Shown: positions 1 through 9,131, counted from the stretch's first letter. The stretch: DNA of 56,122 nucleotides from Candidatus Levybacteria bacterium RIFCSPHIGHO2_01_FULL_41_15 (GCA_001782165.1 MFNV01000009.1:1-56122), one strand, 5' to 3'. Notes: generated from the letters alone by a model not told the origin. Numbers and translations: made by a program.

Positions 1-220
1 CAACTTGTTCTTTTACATTATCAACGGGAATTTCTTTTCTTTCTTCAGCCAAACATTCAATAGCAAGTTCTATTCCTTTTTTTATGCTTTTGAGGACTTC
101 ATCAATTGTGTCGCCATAGTCGGCAACTCCAAGAGTTGGACAAAAAGCATTGTAAACGGTTTTTTTACCTGTCTTTTCCGGCTCAATAATAATTCTGTAA
201 TTTAAAACTTGTGTTTGCAT
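1..220 (-). CDS. HicB-family antitoxin-like protein, C-terminus truncated by window edge
   Basis: Manual minus-strand translation from ATG at 220: MQTQVLNYRIIIEPEKTGKKTVYNAFCPTLGVADYGDTIDEVLKSIKKGIELAIECLAEERKEIPVDNVKEQ..., typical HicB layout. No hicA visible in the window. Confidence 0.7.
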   Translation of the reverse strand, partial: MQTQVLNYRIIIEPEKTGKKTVYNAFCPTLGVADYGDTIDEVLKSIKKGIELAIECLAEERKEIPVDNVKEQV

Positions 221-299
221 AAGCTTATTATCTCACTTAAATCTTGCAGTGGCAAGGAGAAAAATTTAGAATTCGGATTTGATTAGAAATTTTCAGGGA

Positions 300-608
300 T
301 TACATCTTTATCTCTACATTAACTCCGGCTGGTAGTTCAAGATGAGTCAAAGAGTCGATGGTTTTATCTGTAGGAGACATAATATCTATTAATCGCTTGT
401 GGACTTTAATTTCAAAATGATCTCTGGCATCCTTGTCTATAAAAGGGGACTTGTTGACTGCAAAAACACTTCTTTTTGAGGGAAGAGGGATAGGACCTAC
501 GACCTTTGCTCCTGTTCGTATCGCAGTATCTAAGATCTGCTGACAGCAAAGGTCTATAACTCTTGCATCATAACTTTTTAAACGTACTCGTATTCTTCCC
601 TTAGGCAT
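300..608 (-). CDS. rpsJ: 30S ribosomal protein S10
   Basis: 102 aa ORF with the S10 signature (RIRVRLKSYDARVIDLCCQQI...GPIPLPSKRSVFAVNKSPFIDKDARDHFEIKVHKRLIDI). Confidence 0.97.
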   Translation of the reverse strand: MPKGRIRVRLKSYDARVIDLCCQQILDTAIRTGAKVVGPIPLPSKRSVFAVNKSPFIDKDARDHFEIKVHKRLIDIMSPTDKTIDSLTHLELPAGVNVEIKM

Positions 609-786
609 AAAAATTAACTAATAACTAAAAGTGTAAAACTAAGAACTATTAAAACCAATGGTCTATTTTACAATATAAAAAGGTGTTATACAAGGGAGAC
701 TAAATTGCTGCATTGTTCAATTGCTAAATTGTTATGAAGAAAATTTCTTAAAGAAAAAATTATTAAAGGAGTAAATATTGGAAGTT

Positions 787-1104
787 TTAAACTTGATCTC
801 CGGGGTCGGTGACTAATTCACCAATAGGCATGGCGCTAGTAGCTTCTGGGGTTTGTACACCTTGCTCAAAAATTACCCCCGCTTCTGCTAGTTTGCCTTC
901 CAATTCAGTGGGGTAATATAATTTTGCTTCACCGAGACGATCTATGTGTGTTTCAAAAACTATCAACATCGGTGCTTTAGTTACACCAACTGTATATCCG
1001 TTGGTATTAGTATCCAATGCTACCCGGATTATACTATCTTTATTTTTTCGCACTAACGCATGGAAAGCCTGCGTTCGTTCTTTTGACAAATATGCTTCTG
1101 GCAT
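787..1104 (-). CDS. Hypothetical protein (105 aa)
   Basis: Complete ORF between tuf and rpsJ, 5 nt downstream of the next ORF on the same strand. Family not recognised. Confidence 0.6.
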   Translation of the reverse strand: MPEAYLSKERTQAFHALVRKNKDSIIRVALDTNTNGYTVGVTKAPMLIVFETHIDRLGEAKLYYPTELEGKLAEAGVIFEQGVQTPEATSAMPIGELVTDPGDQV

Positions 1105-1109
1105 AATTA

Positions 1110-1397
1110 TTATCCTTTCTCTCCTGTTGAGCCATCGTGTCGGGTATGAGTCACTTTTATTCTAGTTCTTACCGTACGTTCATCTTCTATTTCGACGGTA
1201 TCATTTTCTCCTCTTAGAAACATTCTTATTTTGCCTTTTTCTACGTTTCCTTCTGTTGAAACTGTAAAGTCATTAGTTCGAACCGCAAATACCAAATCCT
1301 GACCGGAGAATTCTACTTCAGTTAAATCAAGGTCGTGACATTCAATATTCGTTTTGATTCCTCCAAGCTCAAATTTCTGCGAACCGCCTATACCCAC
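1110..1397 (-). CDS. Hypothetical protein (95 aa, GTG start), possibly 5'-truncated by an in-frame TAG
   Basis: ORF track. The same frame continues upstream through TAG to an ATG at 1451 (MAPANIKILRGGEEA*TKVGIGGSQKF...). Confidence 0.55.
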   Translation of the reverse strand: MGIGGSQKFELGGIKTNIECHDLDLTEVEFSGQDLVFAVRTNDFTVSTEGNVEKGKIRMFLRGENDTVEIEDERTVRTRIKVTHTRHDGSTGEKG

Positions 1398-1697
1398 TTT
1401 CGTCTATGCTTCTTCGCCGCCCCTTAAAATTTTTATGTTTGCCGGTGCCATATATTAAATTAAAATTAAGAATTGAAAATTGAAAATTAATTTAAGGTAG
1501 GTGGATTATAGTAGAGATCTAATCCAAAAGTCAAGGGGAATTGGTTAGTTGGTTAGTTCGCAGTTTGGTTATTCGGGGGTAGCAAACGAAAAACGAAGAA
1601 CTAATAACGAAGCTTCGTAAAATTATGCCCCATCCGATCTTACTGTTCGCCTTTTCAATTCTATTCGAATACGGCTCACAGAGCAATTTCGGAGGGA

Positions 1698-2879
1698 CTA
1701 CGCAATAATTTTGGAGATTACTCCTGCTCCGACTGTCTTTCCGCCTTCCCGAACAGCAAATCTTACTCCCTCTTCAAGTGCGACGGGAACAATAAGTTTT
1801 ACTGTCATTTTGGTTGAGTCTCCGGGCATTACCATTTCAACTCCCTTAGGAAGCGTAACTTCTGCAGTCACATCTGTTGTTCTTATATAAAACTGCGGTC
1901 TGTAACCTGTAAAGAATGGCGTGTGGCGTCCGCCTTCTTCTTTGGTAAGGATATAAACTTCTGCCTCAAATTCCTTGTGAGGCGTAATTGAGCCCGGTTT
2001 TACAATAACCTGCCCTCTTTCAACATCATCTTTTTCAATACCCCTTAGAAGTAGTCCTACATTGTCTCCTGCTTGACCTTCATCAAGTTGTTTTCGGAAC
2101 ATCTCAACTCCTGTAACAACCGTTGATTTGGTATCTCTCATCCCTACAATTTCAACAGATTCATTTACTTTTACAACTCCTCTTTCAATTCTTCCGGTTA
2201 CAACAGTTCCCCGACCCTTTATAGAGAAAACATCCTCAACAGGCATAAGGAAAGGCTTGTCAACATCTCTTTTGGGAGTTGGGATATCATTATCAACCGC
2301 ATCCATCAATGCTGAGATTTGTTTTTCTGCTTCCGCATCTCCCTCCAAAGCCTTAAGAGCAGACCCTCGAATAATTGTCACCTTGTCTCCGGGATATTTG
2401 TATTTTGTGAGAAGTTCCCGGACTTCCATTTCGACCAGATCCAGAAGCTCTGCGTCGGAAACCATATCGGTCTTGTTGAGGAAAACTACAATTGCCGGTA
2501 CTCCAACTTGATATGCGAGTAAAATATGTTCTCTTGTCTGGGGCATGGGGCCATCCGGCGCAGAAACTACAAGAATTGCACCATCCATTTGCGCAGCTCC
2601 TGTGATCATATTCTTAATGTAATCTGCGTGTCCCGGAGCATCAATGTGGGCATAATGTCTTTTGTCGGTCTCGTACTCAATGTGGGTAATATTAATGGTA
2701 ACCCCTCTTGCTTTTTCTTCGGGAGCATTGTCAATGTCTTCGTATTTCTTAACCTGCGCTTTGCCCTGTTTTGCCAAAACTGAAGTAATAGCAGCTGTTA
2801 ATGTGGTTTTACCATGATCGACATGGCCAATAGTACCAATATTTACATGCGGTTTTGTTCTTTGAAATTTTTCTGCCAT
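1698..2879 (-). CDS. tuf: Elongation factor Tu
   Basis: 393 aa, starts [32 protein letters not shown] with complete G motifs and three domains. Confidence 0.99.
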   Translation of the reverse strand: MAEKFQRTKPHVNIGTIGHVDHGKTTLTAAITSVLAKQGKAQVKKYEDIDNAPEEKARGVTINITHIEYETDKRHYAHIDAPGHADYIKNMITGAAQMDGAILVVSAPDGPMPQTREHILLAYQVGVPAIVVFLNKTDMVSDAELLDLVEMEVRELLTKYKYPGDKVTIIRGSALKALEGDAEAEKQISALMDAVDNDIPTPKRDVDKPFLMPVEDVFSIKGRGTVVTGRIERGVVKVNESVEIVGMRDTKSTVVTGVEMFRKQLDEGQAGDNVGLLLRGIEKDDVERGQVIVKPGSITPHKEFEAEVYILTKEEGGRHTPFFTGYRPQFYIRTTDVTAEVTLPKGVEMVMPGDSTKMTVKLIVPVALEEGVRFAVREGGKTVGAGVISKIIA

Positions 2880-2981
2880 ATTTTAAAAATTTTTACAAGA
2901 AAAGAATACACCTTAAAGTTTTAGGCTAGAAAGAAATATACAATATTTTTACGAGTGCGTCAAGGGGGAAAATAAAAAATA

Positions 2982-3515
2982 TTAATCTGGGATGTGTAGT
3001 TTGTCTCGAGGAATAGACGCTGCGCCTCGCATTCTTACAAGCACAAAAGCAAAATGTCCATCCGTTGATCCTCTATGCAAAGTGTTTGGGGGAACTGTTG
3101 TAAAATTATTGTTCTCGGTAAGCTCAACTTGTGAAGATCCATCCCCTCCTAAGTGAAGAAACATTTTTCCTCGCAACAGATGGTAATCTTCTTCAATTAC
3201 TACGCCTTCGTGAGGATGTTTATGCGAGGAGGTTTTTTTATTTGGGCCCATAAAATATATAAAAATCCAATCGTCACCAATCGTTCCTTCGTATATGTAC
3301 TCTGCTTCAGAATTAGAATTATCGTGTTGTCTTGATGGAAAAATAAGATCTAAAGTTTCCCCCTCTTTAAGAACGCCAATTGAGTAGAGTCTTTCATGTA
3401 AAACAAAGTGATAATTTGGGACGAACATCGAAAGCTCTTCCTGTGTTAGAAATTGAGGGGCTTGCTTTCCGTCTTCGGGATGAAAGCTAAATCCCCTTTC
3501 TGCCGGTGACAACAT
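2982..3515 (-). CDS. Hypothetical cupin-like protein
   Basis: 177 aa. The segment SSHKHPHEGVVIEEDYHLLRGKMFLHLGGDG...VPPNTLHRG resembles cupin motifs 1 and 2. Confidence 0.55.
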   Translation of the reverse strand: MLSPAERGFSFHPEDGKQAPQFLTQEELSMFVPNYHFVLHERLYSIGVLKEGETLDLIFPSRQHDNSNSEAEYIYEGTIGDDWIFIYFMGPNKKTSSHKHPHEGVVIEEDYHLLRGKMFLHLGGDGSSQVELTENNNFTTVPPNTLHRGSTDGHFAFVLVRMRGAASIPRDKLHIPD

Positions 3516-3588
3516 AAGTTACTTAAAAAGATATTATAATAAATTCTACTGTGCGGTGGCAACCCCTCTGGCAAAGGTACAGGGAAAT

Positions 3589-3864
3589 TTATTTTTCTTC
3601 ATCTTTATTTTCATCGTCTTCTCCCAAATTAATTCTAATGGGATCAGGTAAAACAGCTGCTCGCGGCGTATCAGAATTCTTAAACCCCAAAGTAGCTGCC
3701 GTAGTTGCTGCCAAAATGTCATCTCCCGGACAAATCAAAATTCTTAAGCCCATTGCTACAACTGTAAATCCTACTCGTACAATAGAAGGAAAGAATCCTC
3801 TCTTAAGCAAGTATCTTGATTTACCACCGTTTTTCTCTGAGCCAACGGAGTCACTGACTGACAT
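3589..3864 (-). CDS. Hypothetical small membrane protein
   Basis: Minus-strand ORF immediately downstream of fusA with one predicted hydrophobic stretch (IVRVGFTVVAMGLRILI). The competing plus-strand ORF (3551-3889) is less protein-like. Confidence 0.4.
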   Translation of the reverse strand: MSVSDSVGSEKNGGKSRYLLKRGFFPSIVRVGFTVVAMGLRILICPGDDILAATTAATLGFKNSDTPRAAVLPDPIRINLGEDDENKDEEK

Positions 3865-3893
3865 GCACTTCAGTTGTTCACGCATATAACTTA

Positions 3894-6038
3894 TTACTGC
3901 GCGGATACCCTTCCGGTAAAGGTCGACTTGGCAAGCATTTGTTCTACAATATTTTTTGGAACTTCCTCATAATGAGATGGCTCCATGTAATATGATGCGC
4001 GTCCCTGAGACATACTACGCAAGGTTGTTGCATAACCAGATAATTCTGCCAAAGGAACCATTGCCAGAACAATAGTCGCCCTTGCTCTTTCCTCGGTTCC
4101 CAGAATCTGCGCTCTTTTTGCGGACAGATCTCCAATAACATCTCCCATAAATTCTGAGGGCGTTGTTACTTCAACTTTCATAATCGGCTCCAAAAGTGTA
4201 AGCCCTGCCTTTTTGGCTGCCGCCTGAAGCGCCTGGCTTGCGGCAATTTTAAAGGCTATATCTGAAGAATCAACTTCATGATAACTTCCGTCATAAACTG
4301 CAACTTTCATATCAACCATAGGATACCCTAATAAAACTCCGTTCTCCATGGATTCCCTAATACCTTTCTCTACAGATGTAATAAACTCTTTAGGGATTGC
4401 TCCACCTTTTATCGCATCTACAAATTCATAACCCTCTCCCCGAGGCTTTGGTTCAAGACGAAGAAAACAATGGCCGTATTGACCCCGTCCTCCAGATTGA
4501 CGAATATATTTTCCTTCAGCTTGAGTTTCTTTCGTTATTGTTTCTTTATAGGCAACTTGGGGCGCTCCAACATTTGCCAGAACTCCAAACTCTCTTTTCA
4601 TTCGGTCCACCATAATTTCAAGCTGAAGCTCTCCGATTCCCGAAATAATTGTTTGTCCTGTCTCATGATTTGTTTTTATCACAAACGTTGGATCTTCTTC
4701 GGAAAGTCTCTTAAGAGCAAAGCCAAGTTTTTCTTGATCGACTTTGGTCTTTGGCTCAATGGCAAGAGAGATAACAGGTTCCGGGAAAGAAATCTTTTCA
4801 AGAACAATTGGTTTTTTCTCATCACATAGAGTATCTCCCGTTGCCGTATCCTTAATACCGACAAGCGCTACTATTTCTCCTGCAAATGCCTCTTTTATCT
4901 CCTCTCTTGTATTTGCGTGCATAAGAAGAATTCGGCCGACTCTTTCCGTAATATTTTTTGTACTATTATATGTATAAGAACCCGATGTTATTTTTCCCGA
5001 GTAAACTCTAACGTAGGTGAGTTTCCCCACATGAGGATCGATCTGGATCTTAAAGGCAAGACCTGAAAAATGCTCTTCAGGCACAAGTTTTCTAACCTCA
5101 TCTCCATTGGTCTTGGGATTTATGCCATGAACCTCCTTAAGATCAAGAGGGGAAGGAAGAAAGTCCACAACAGCATCAAGAAGGGGTTGAACCCCTTTGT
5201 TCCTAAGAGAGGATCCCGCATAAATTGGAACCAGTTTGTAGTCAATAACTGCCTGTCTTAATGCTCTTCTCAACTCATCCACTGAAGGCTCTTCCCCTCC
5301 CAGGTATTTTTCCAAAAGCTTATCATCTGTTTCTGCAATTTTTTCTATAAGCTTATGGCGGTACTGCTCGGCTTGCTTTTTGAGATCTTCCGGAATTTCA
5401 TCGGATATCTCGAATTTCGCGCCAAGTTGATCCGATCCCCAAATATAAGATTTTCTACTTAAAAGGTCAACTATCCCTTTAAATGTTTGTTCGACTCCGA
5501 TGGGCAAAACCATAATCGCAGGATTTGCACCAAGCCTGTCCTCTATACTTTTGACTGTTGCAAGAAAATCAGCGCCTAACTTGTCCATTTTGTTGATAAA
5601 ACAAATTCTCGGAACTTTATATTTATCCGCCTGTCTCCAAACAGTTTCTGACTGAGATTGAACTCCTTCCTCCGCATCAAGAACTGTTATACCGCCGTCA
5701 AGAACACGAAGAGATCTTTCGACTTCTGCTGTAAAATCAACATGGCCCGGTGTATCTATAATATTTATCCGATAAGGGTCCTCTCGCCCCGCGGAGCTTT
5801 GCGAAGTGTGGGTCCAATAAGTAGTTGTTGCGGCAGAAACAATAGTGATACCGCGCTCTTTCTCCTGCGCCATCCAATCCATTTGAGTAGTTCCCGCATC
5901 GATATCTCCGATTTTGTATGTTTTTCCAGTATAAAAGAGAATACGCTCGGTCGTGGTGGTTTTACCCGCGTCAATATGAGCAATAATTCCAATATTTCTA
6001 ATTTTCTCAAGTGGTACTTGTCTTTTTGTTTCAGCCAT
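3894..6038 (-). CDS. fusA: Elongation factor G
   Basis: [38 protein letters not shown]...; full-length EF-G. Start set at MAETK rather than the upstream in-frame M at 6056. Confidence 0.98.
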   Translation of the reverse strand: MAETKRQVPLEKIRNIGIIAHIDAGKTTTTERILFYTGKTYKIGDIDAGTTQMDWMAQEKERGITIVSAATTTYWTHTSQSSAGREDPYRINIIDTPGHVDFTAEVERSLRVLDGGITVLDAEEGVQSQSETVWRQADKYKVPRICFINKMDKLGADFLATVKSIEDRLGANPAIMVLPIGVEQTFKGIVDLLSRKSYIWGSDQLGAKFEISDEIPEDLKKQAEQYRHKLIEKIAETDDKLLEKYLGGEEPSVDELRRALRQAVIDYKLVPIYAGSSLRNKGVQPLLDAVVDFLPSPLDLKEVHGINPKTNGDEVRKLVPEEHFSGLAFKIQIDPHVGKLTYVRVYSGKITSGSYTYNSTKNITERVGRILLMHANTREEIKEAFAGEIVALVGIKDTATGDTLCDEKKPIVLEKISFPEPVISLAIEPKTKVDQEKLGFALKRLSEEDPTFVIKTNHETGQTIISGIGELQLEIMVDRMKREFGVLANVGAPQVAYKETITKETQAEGKYIRQSGGRGQYGHCFLRLEPKPRGEGYEFVDAIKGGAIPKEFITSVEKGIRESMENGVLLGYPMVDMKVAVYDGSYHEVDSSDIAFKIAASQALQAAAKKAGLTLLEPIMKVEVTTPSEFMGDVIGDLSAKRAQILGTEERARATIVLAMVPLAELSGYATTLRSMSQGRASYYMEPSHYEEVPKNIVEQMLAKSTFTGRVSAQ

Positions 6039-6189
6039 AACATAAAAAAATTCCAAATCTCAAGCACCAAATCCCAAATAATTTTCTAATTTTCAAAATT
6101 CGAATTTTGAATTTATTTAGAATTTAGGATTTTGGATTTAGAATTTACTATTTGTAGTATACCATATTTTCGAAGCTCTGACCATATAC

Positions 6190-6837
6190 TTAGCGAGGAC
6201 CGAAAATTGTAGCAAAGCGGTTGTCGGGAAGTTTTCTGGATTTTGATTTTCTGTGTGAAAAATAATCAGATGATTCGAAAGTGCAAATTCTTGGATTATA
6301 AATATTTTTCTTTAAAACTTTTAGCCTAGTTAATTCTTTTTCAACTTTTTCCCAAAGATCGATTTCATAATGACATGGTCCAATTGATGGACCAATATTA
6401 ACAACGAGATTTTTGGGATTAATATTAAACTTTTTCTTTAAAGCTTCAATTGTACTCTTGACAATCTTTTTAAGATTGTGTCTTGACACATGAATAAGTC
6501 CAATGGTTTTAGTCTTGGGATCATAAACTGCAATAGGTAAACAGTCTGCTGTTAAAATACTCAAATAAACCTCTTCTCTATTTGAAACTGCCGCATCTGC
6601 TTTTATAACAGTCTTTGTATCTTTTGCACCTCTTCCTAAATCTTTTATTGTTACTGAATAAACTTTATCTTTATGCTGAAGATATAAAACTACAAAATTG
6701 TCTAAATTTAATCCAAATTTTTCTGCAATTTTTTTTCTATTTTTTAATGCTTCTTTTTCTCCCTTAAAGAAAGACATATTCCCATCACCTACTTTTGTCG
6801 TTAGTAAAACTAATGCTGAAAAATCCTCGATTTTCAT
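6190..6837 (-). CDS. pgeF: PgeF/YfiH-type polyphenol oxidase (laccase-domain) family protein
   Basis: 215 aa with ADAAVSNREEVYLSILTADCLPIAVYDPKTKTIGLIHVSRHNLKK and NIGPSIGPCHYEID, characteristic of the DUF152/YfiH family. Confidence 0.85.
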   Translation of the reverse strand: MKIEDFSALVLLTTKVGDGNMSFFKGEKEALKNRKKIAEKFGLNLDNFVVLYLQHKDKVYSVTIKDLGRGAKDTKTVIKADAAVSNREEVYLSILTADCLPIAVYDPKTKTIGLIHVSRHNLKKIVKSTIEALKKKFNINPKNLVVNIGPSIGPCHYEIDLWEKVEKELTRLKVLKKNIYNPRICTFESSDYFSHRKSKSRKLPDNRFATIFGPR

Positions 6838-6865
6838 CCCAGAGATTATATCAAAAGTTAAGTGC

Positions 6866-6871
6866 TATAAT
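6866..6871 (+). promoter_or_regulatory. Putative extended -10 element (TGC-TATAAT) of a leaderless transcript
   Basis: Sequence TGCTATAAT ends 6 nt before the ATG at 6878. No good -35 seen. Confidence 0.5.
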
Positions 6872-6877
6872 TGTTTT

Positions 6878-7330
6878 ATGAAATTAAAGAAATTGATTAA
6901 GGATTATCTTGAAGAGGCAAAGTTGATGCAACTCTCAACTTGCGTTGATAATCAGCCGTGGGTCTGTCATGTTTGGTTTGCTGCTGATGAAAATTTAAAT
7001 ATTTACTGGTTTTCCTCAACTACAAGGCGGCATTCAAGAGAAGTAATGAAAAATCCAAAAGTTTCTGCTGCAATCGTTCTCCCTCACACTCCGGAAGATA
7101 TTCCGAGAGGACTACAGCTTGAGGGAGATGCGCAGCTTCTTACCGATGAGAAAGATATTCAAAAAGCAAGATCTGTTTATGAAGGACGAATATTTTCAAA
7201 AAAAGTGGTTAATGATTTAATAAAGTCCAAAGACTCACCTCATAAGTTTTATAAAATTAAACCAAGAGCATTTGTACTTTTCGATCTGGTAAACTTCCCG
7301 GAAAATCCCCGACAAGAATTAGAATTCTAA
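6878..7330 (+). CDS. Pyridoxamine 5'-phosphate oxidase-like (PNPOx-like split-barrel) protein
   Basis: MKLKKLIKDYLEEAKLMQLSTCVDNQPWVCHVWFAADENLNIYWFSSTTRRHSREVMKNPKVSAAIV..., typical of the PNPOx-like fold. Start moved from the ORF-track start to ATG 6878. Confidence 0.8.
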   Translation: MKLKKLIKDYLEEAKLMQLSTCVDNQPWVCHVWFAADENLNIYWFSSTTRRHSREVMKNPKVSAAIVLPHTPEDIPRGLQLEGDAQLLTDEKDIQKARSVYEGRIFSKKVVNDLIKSKDSPHKFYKIKPRAFVLFDLVNFPENPRQELEF

Positions 7331-7331
7331 A

Positions 7332-7370
7332 TTACCACCTGAAGTGGGCGAAGGCGCGGTTGACTCTCCA
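7332..7370 (-). pseudogene. Residual 3' end of an rpsG gene (S7 C-terminal tail)
   Basis: Minus-strand translation WRVNRAFAHFRW* matches the S7 C-terminus; the intact rpsG at 8033 ends in EANKAFAHFRW*. The conserved nucleotides differ only at synonymous positions. Confidence 0.75.
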
Positions 7371-7392
7371 AATTTTTCCTCATGCAAAACTA

Positions 7393-7421
7393 TTGACAGA
7401 CTATAAATCTCTCGTTATGAT
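7393..7421 (+). promoter_or_regulatory. Sigma70-type promoter of the yerC-like gene (TTGACA-17-TATGAT)
   Basis: TTGACA at 7393-7398, 17-bp spacer, TATGAT at 7416-7421. Confidence 0.75.
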
Positions 7422-7450
7422 AAGTCTAATAATCTAAATCATTAGACTTA
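7421..7450. promoter_or_regulatory. Palindromic putative operator, copy 1
   Basis: TAAGTCTAAT-AATCTAAATC-ATTAGACTTA: perfect 10-bp arms, immediately downstream of the -10 element and covering the expected start site. Confidence 0.65.
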
Positions 7451-7456
7451 ATAAAT

Positions 7457-7897
7457 ATGTCTCAGGTTTCGAGAAGAACACTCTCAAAAAACGTGGAAAA
7501 GAAAATGTATTCTATCTTTTTTAATGCATTGGCTCGATTATCAAACCCTTCAGATATTCAAGATTTTATTCTGGATCTTTTAGGACCAGCTGAACAAACA
7601 ATGCTAGCAAAAAGACTTGCAATCGCTGTTCTTCTGGTAAAAGGTTATCAGTATGAAACCATTAAAGATATTCTTAAAGTTTCACAGGAAACTATTGCGA
7701 GAGTAAATATGATGCTCAATTTTAGAGGTAAGGGATACAATATTGCGATTAAAAGAGTGCTTCGAGAGGAAAAGTTAGAAGATTTATTTAAAGTAATCGG
7801 AGATTCAGCCGTTGGAATTCTTCTTGAATCATCTATAAAAAGGTCTCTTAGACGAGAAAGAAAAAGAACAAGGAAACCCAAAACTGCCTTGGGATAA
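7457..7897 (+). CDS. YerC/YecD-type TrpR-like transcriptional regulator
   Basis: 146 aa with FFNALARLSNPSDIQDFILDLLGPAEQTMLAKRLAIAVLLVKGYQYETIKDILKVSQETIARVN, typical TrpR/YerC HTH. Confidence 0.85.
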   Translation: MSQVSRRTLSKNVEKKMYSIFFNALARLSNPSDIQDFILDLLGPAEQTMLAKRLAIAVLLVKGYQYETIKDILKVSQETIARVNMMLNFRGKGYNIAIKRVLREEKLEDLFKVIGDSAVGILLESSIKRSLRRERKRTRKPKTALG

Positions 7898-7901
7898 GTT
7901 T

Positions 7902-7927
7902 AGTCTAATAATCTAAATTATTAGACT
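7902..7927. repeat. Palindrome copy 2 (same family as the yerC operator), or bidirectional terminator
   Basis: AGTCTAATAA-TCTAAA-TTATTAGACT: perfect 10-bp arms. AGTCTAATAATCTAAAT[C/T]ATTAGACTT is shared with copy 1 apart from one base. Confidence 0.7.
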
Positions 7928-8032
7928 TTATATCGCTATTTATCTACTCAATACCCTTCTAAAAATTCTTCTATCTTTTCTTGTATTTATTAAGTACTAT
8001 GACAGATTGGATTTAAGAAAATACTTTGTGGC

Positions 8033-8506
8033 TTACCACCTGAAATGAGCGAAAGCTTTATTTGCTTCTGCCATTCTGTGGACAACGTCTCTTTTTTTAA
8101 TTGCTTCTCCTTTGTTTTCTAAGGCATCCAGAAATTCTGCTGCAAGTTTTTCAGAAAATGTATGATAGTCTTTGTTGGACCTTCTGCGTGCCGCCTGTAT
8201 AAGCCACCTTATTGCAAGCGATGTTCGTCTGTCCCCTCTTACTTCAACAGGTATCTGATAAGATGCTCCACCCACTCTTCTTGCCTTAACTTCCTGTCTA
8301 GGTTCAATATTTGAGAGCGCTTTTTCAAAAACCTCAAGAGCATCTTCCCCCTGTTTTGAGATGTTTTCCAAAGCATTATAAAAGACTTTCTGAGCAACGG
8401 TCTTTTTTCCATCGCGCATCAAGTTGTTTATGAACTTCGTTGCGAGTTTGCTTCTGTAAATCTTGTCCGGCTCAGCTTGTCTTTTCCCTGCTTTCTTATG
8501 TCTCAT
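8033..8506 (-). CDS. rpsG: 30S ribosomal protein S7
   Basis: MRHKKAGKRQAEPDKIYRSKLATKFINNLMRDGKKTVAQKVFY...MAEANKAFAHFRW. Confidence 0.97.
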   Translation of the reverse strand: MRHKKAGKRQAEPDKIYRSKLATKFINNLMRDGKKTVAQKVFYNALENISKQGEDALEVFEKALSNIEPRQEVKARRVGGASYQIPVEVRGDRRTSLAIRWLIQAARRRSNKDYHTFSEKLAAEFLDALENKGEAIKKRDVVHRMAEANKAFAHFRW

Positions 8507-8598
8507 CAAATTAAATTAAAAATTAAAAATTAAAAATAAAATTTGAAATATATTCTTTTTTATTTTTGATATGTATTTTTTATATTTTATACTTTATT

Positions 8599-9072
8599 TT
8601 ATCCTGCGGTTTCCGCTGGCGCCTCTGCCGTAGTCTGGGCTTCTGCGGTCGGTTTAGGCGCTGCCTCTCCTCGCTTTGTTCCGTACTTGCTTCTTGCCGT
8701 CTTCCTTCCTTCAACTCCTGCAAGATCAAACTTGCCTCTTACAATATGGTATTTAACACCCGGCAAATCTTTAACTCTTCCTCCCCGCACCAAAACAATT
8801 CCATGTTCTGAAAGCGCATGTCCAATTCCTTGAATATAAGCAGTTACTTCCATTTTGTTTGAAAGCTTAACTCTTGCAACCTTTCGAAGAGCAGAATTAG
8901 GCTTTCTAGGAGTCATTGTTTTAACAAGAGTCACTACCCCTCTTTTTTGAGGAGCTGTTATTGATTTGTAAACCTGGTCTTTGGAATTAAATATTCTTCG
9001 TAGTGCTGTTGACCTGGTTTTTTTAACTTTGCTCTTTCTTCCTTTTCTTGAAAGCTGTGATAAGGTAGGCAT
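8599..9072 (-). CDS. rpsL: 30S ribosomal protein S12 with Ala/Thr/Glu-rich C-terminal extension
   Basis: [18 protein letters not shown]...[32 protein letters not shown]...RSKYGTKR + [23 protein letters not shown]. Confidence 0.97.
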   Translation of the reverse strand: MPTLSQLSRKGRKSKVKKTRSTALRRIFNSKDQVYKSITAPQKRGVVTLVKTMTPRKPNSALRKVARVKLSNKMEVTAYIQGIGHALSEHGIVLVRGGRVKDLPGVKYHIVRGKFDLAGVEGRKTARSKYGTKRGEAAPKPTAEAQTTAEAPAETAG

Positions 9073-9131
9073 CGTTTTAAATTTTTTAATTACTAATTTC
9101 TAATTGACCTAAAATTTAGAAATTAGATCAA

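Noticed and set aside
1-220. Complete HicAB toxin-antitoxin module
   Set aside because: Only the HicB-like part is visible; no hicA in the window, so a functional module cannot be claimed.
1640-1697. Possible tRNA between tuf and the 95-aa ORF (ttcgaa-containing segment)
   Set aside because: No cloverleaf or acceptor stem could be built on either strand.
2128-2783. Plus-strand ORFs opposite tuf (127, 67 and 85 aa)
   Set aside because: They are antisense to a certain EF-Tu gene and show no protein-like family features; shadow ORFs.
3551-3889. Plus-strand 112-aa ORF
   Set aside because: Opposite a minus-strand ORF immediately downstream of fusA that looks more like a real membrane protein; neither is certain.
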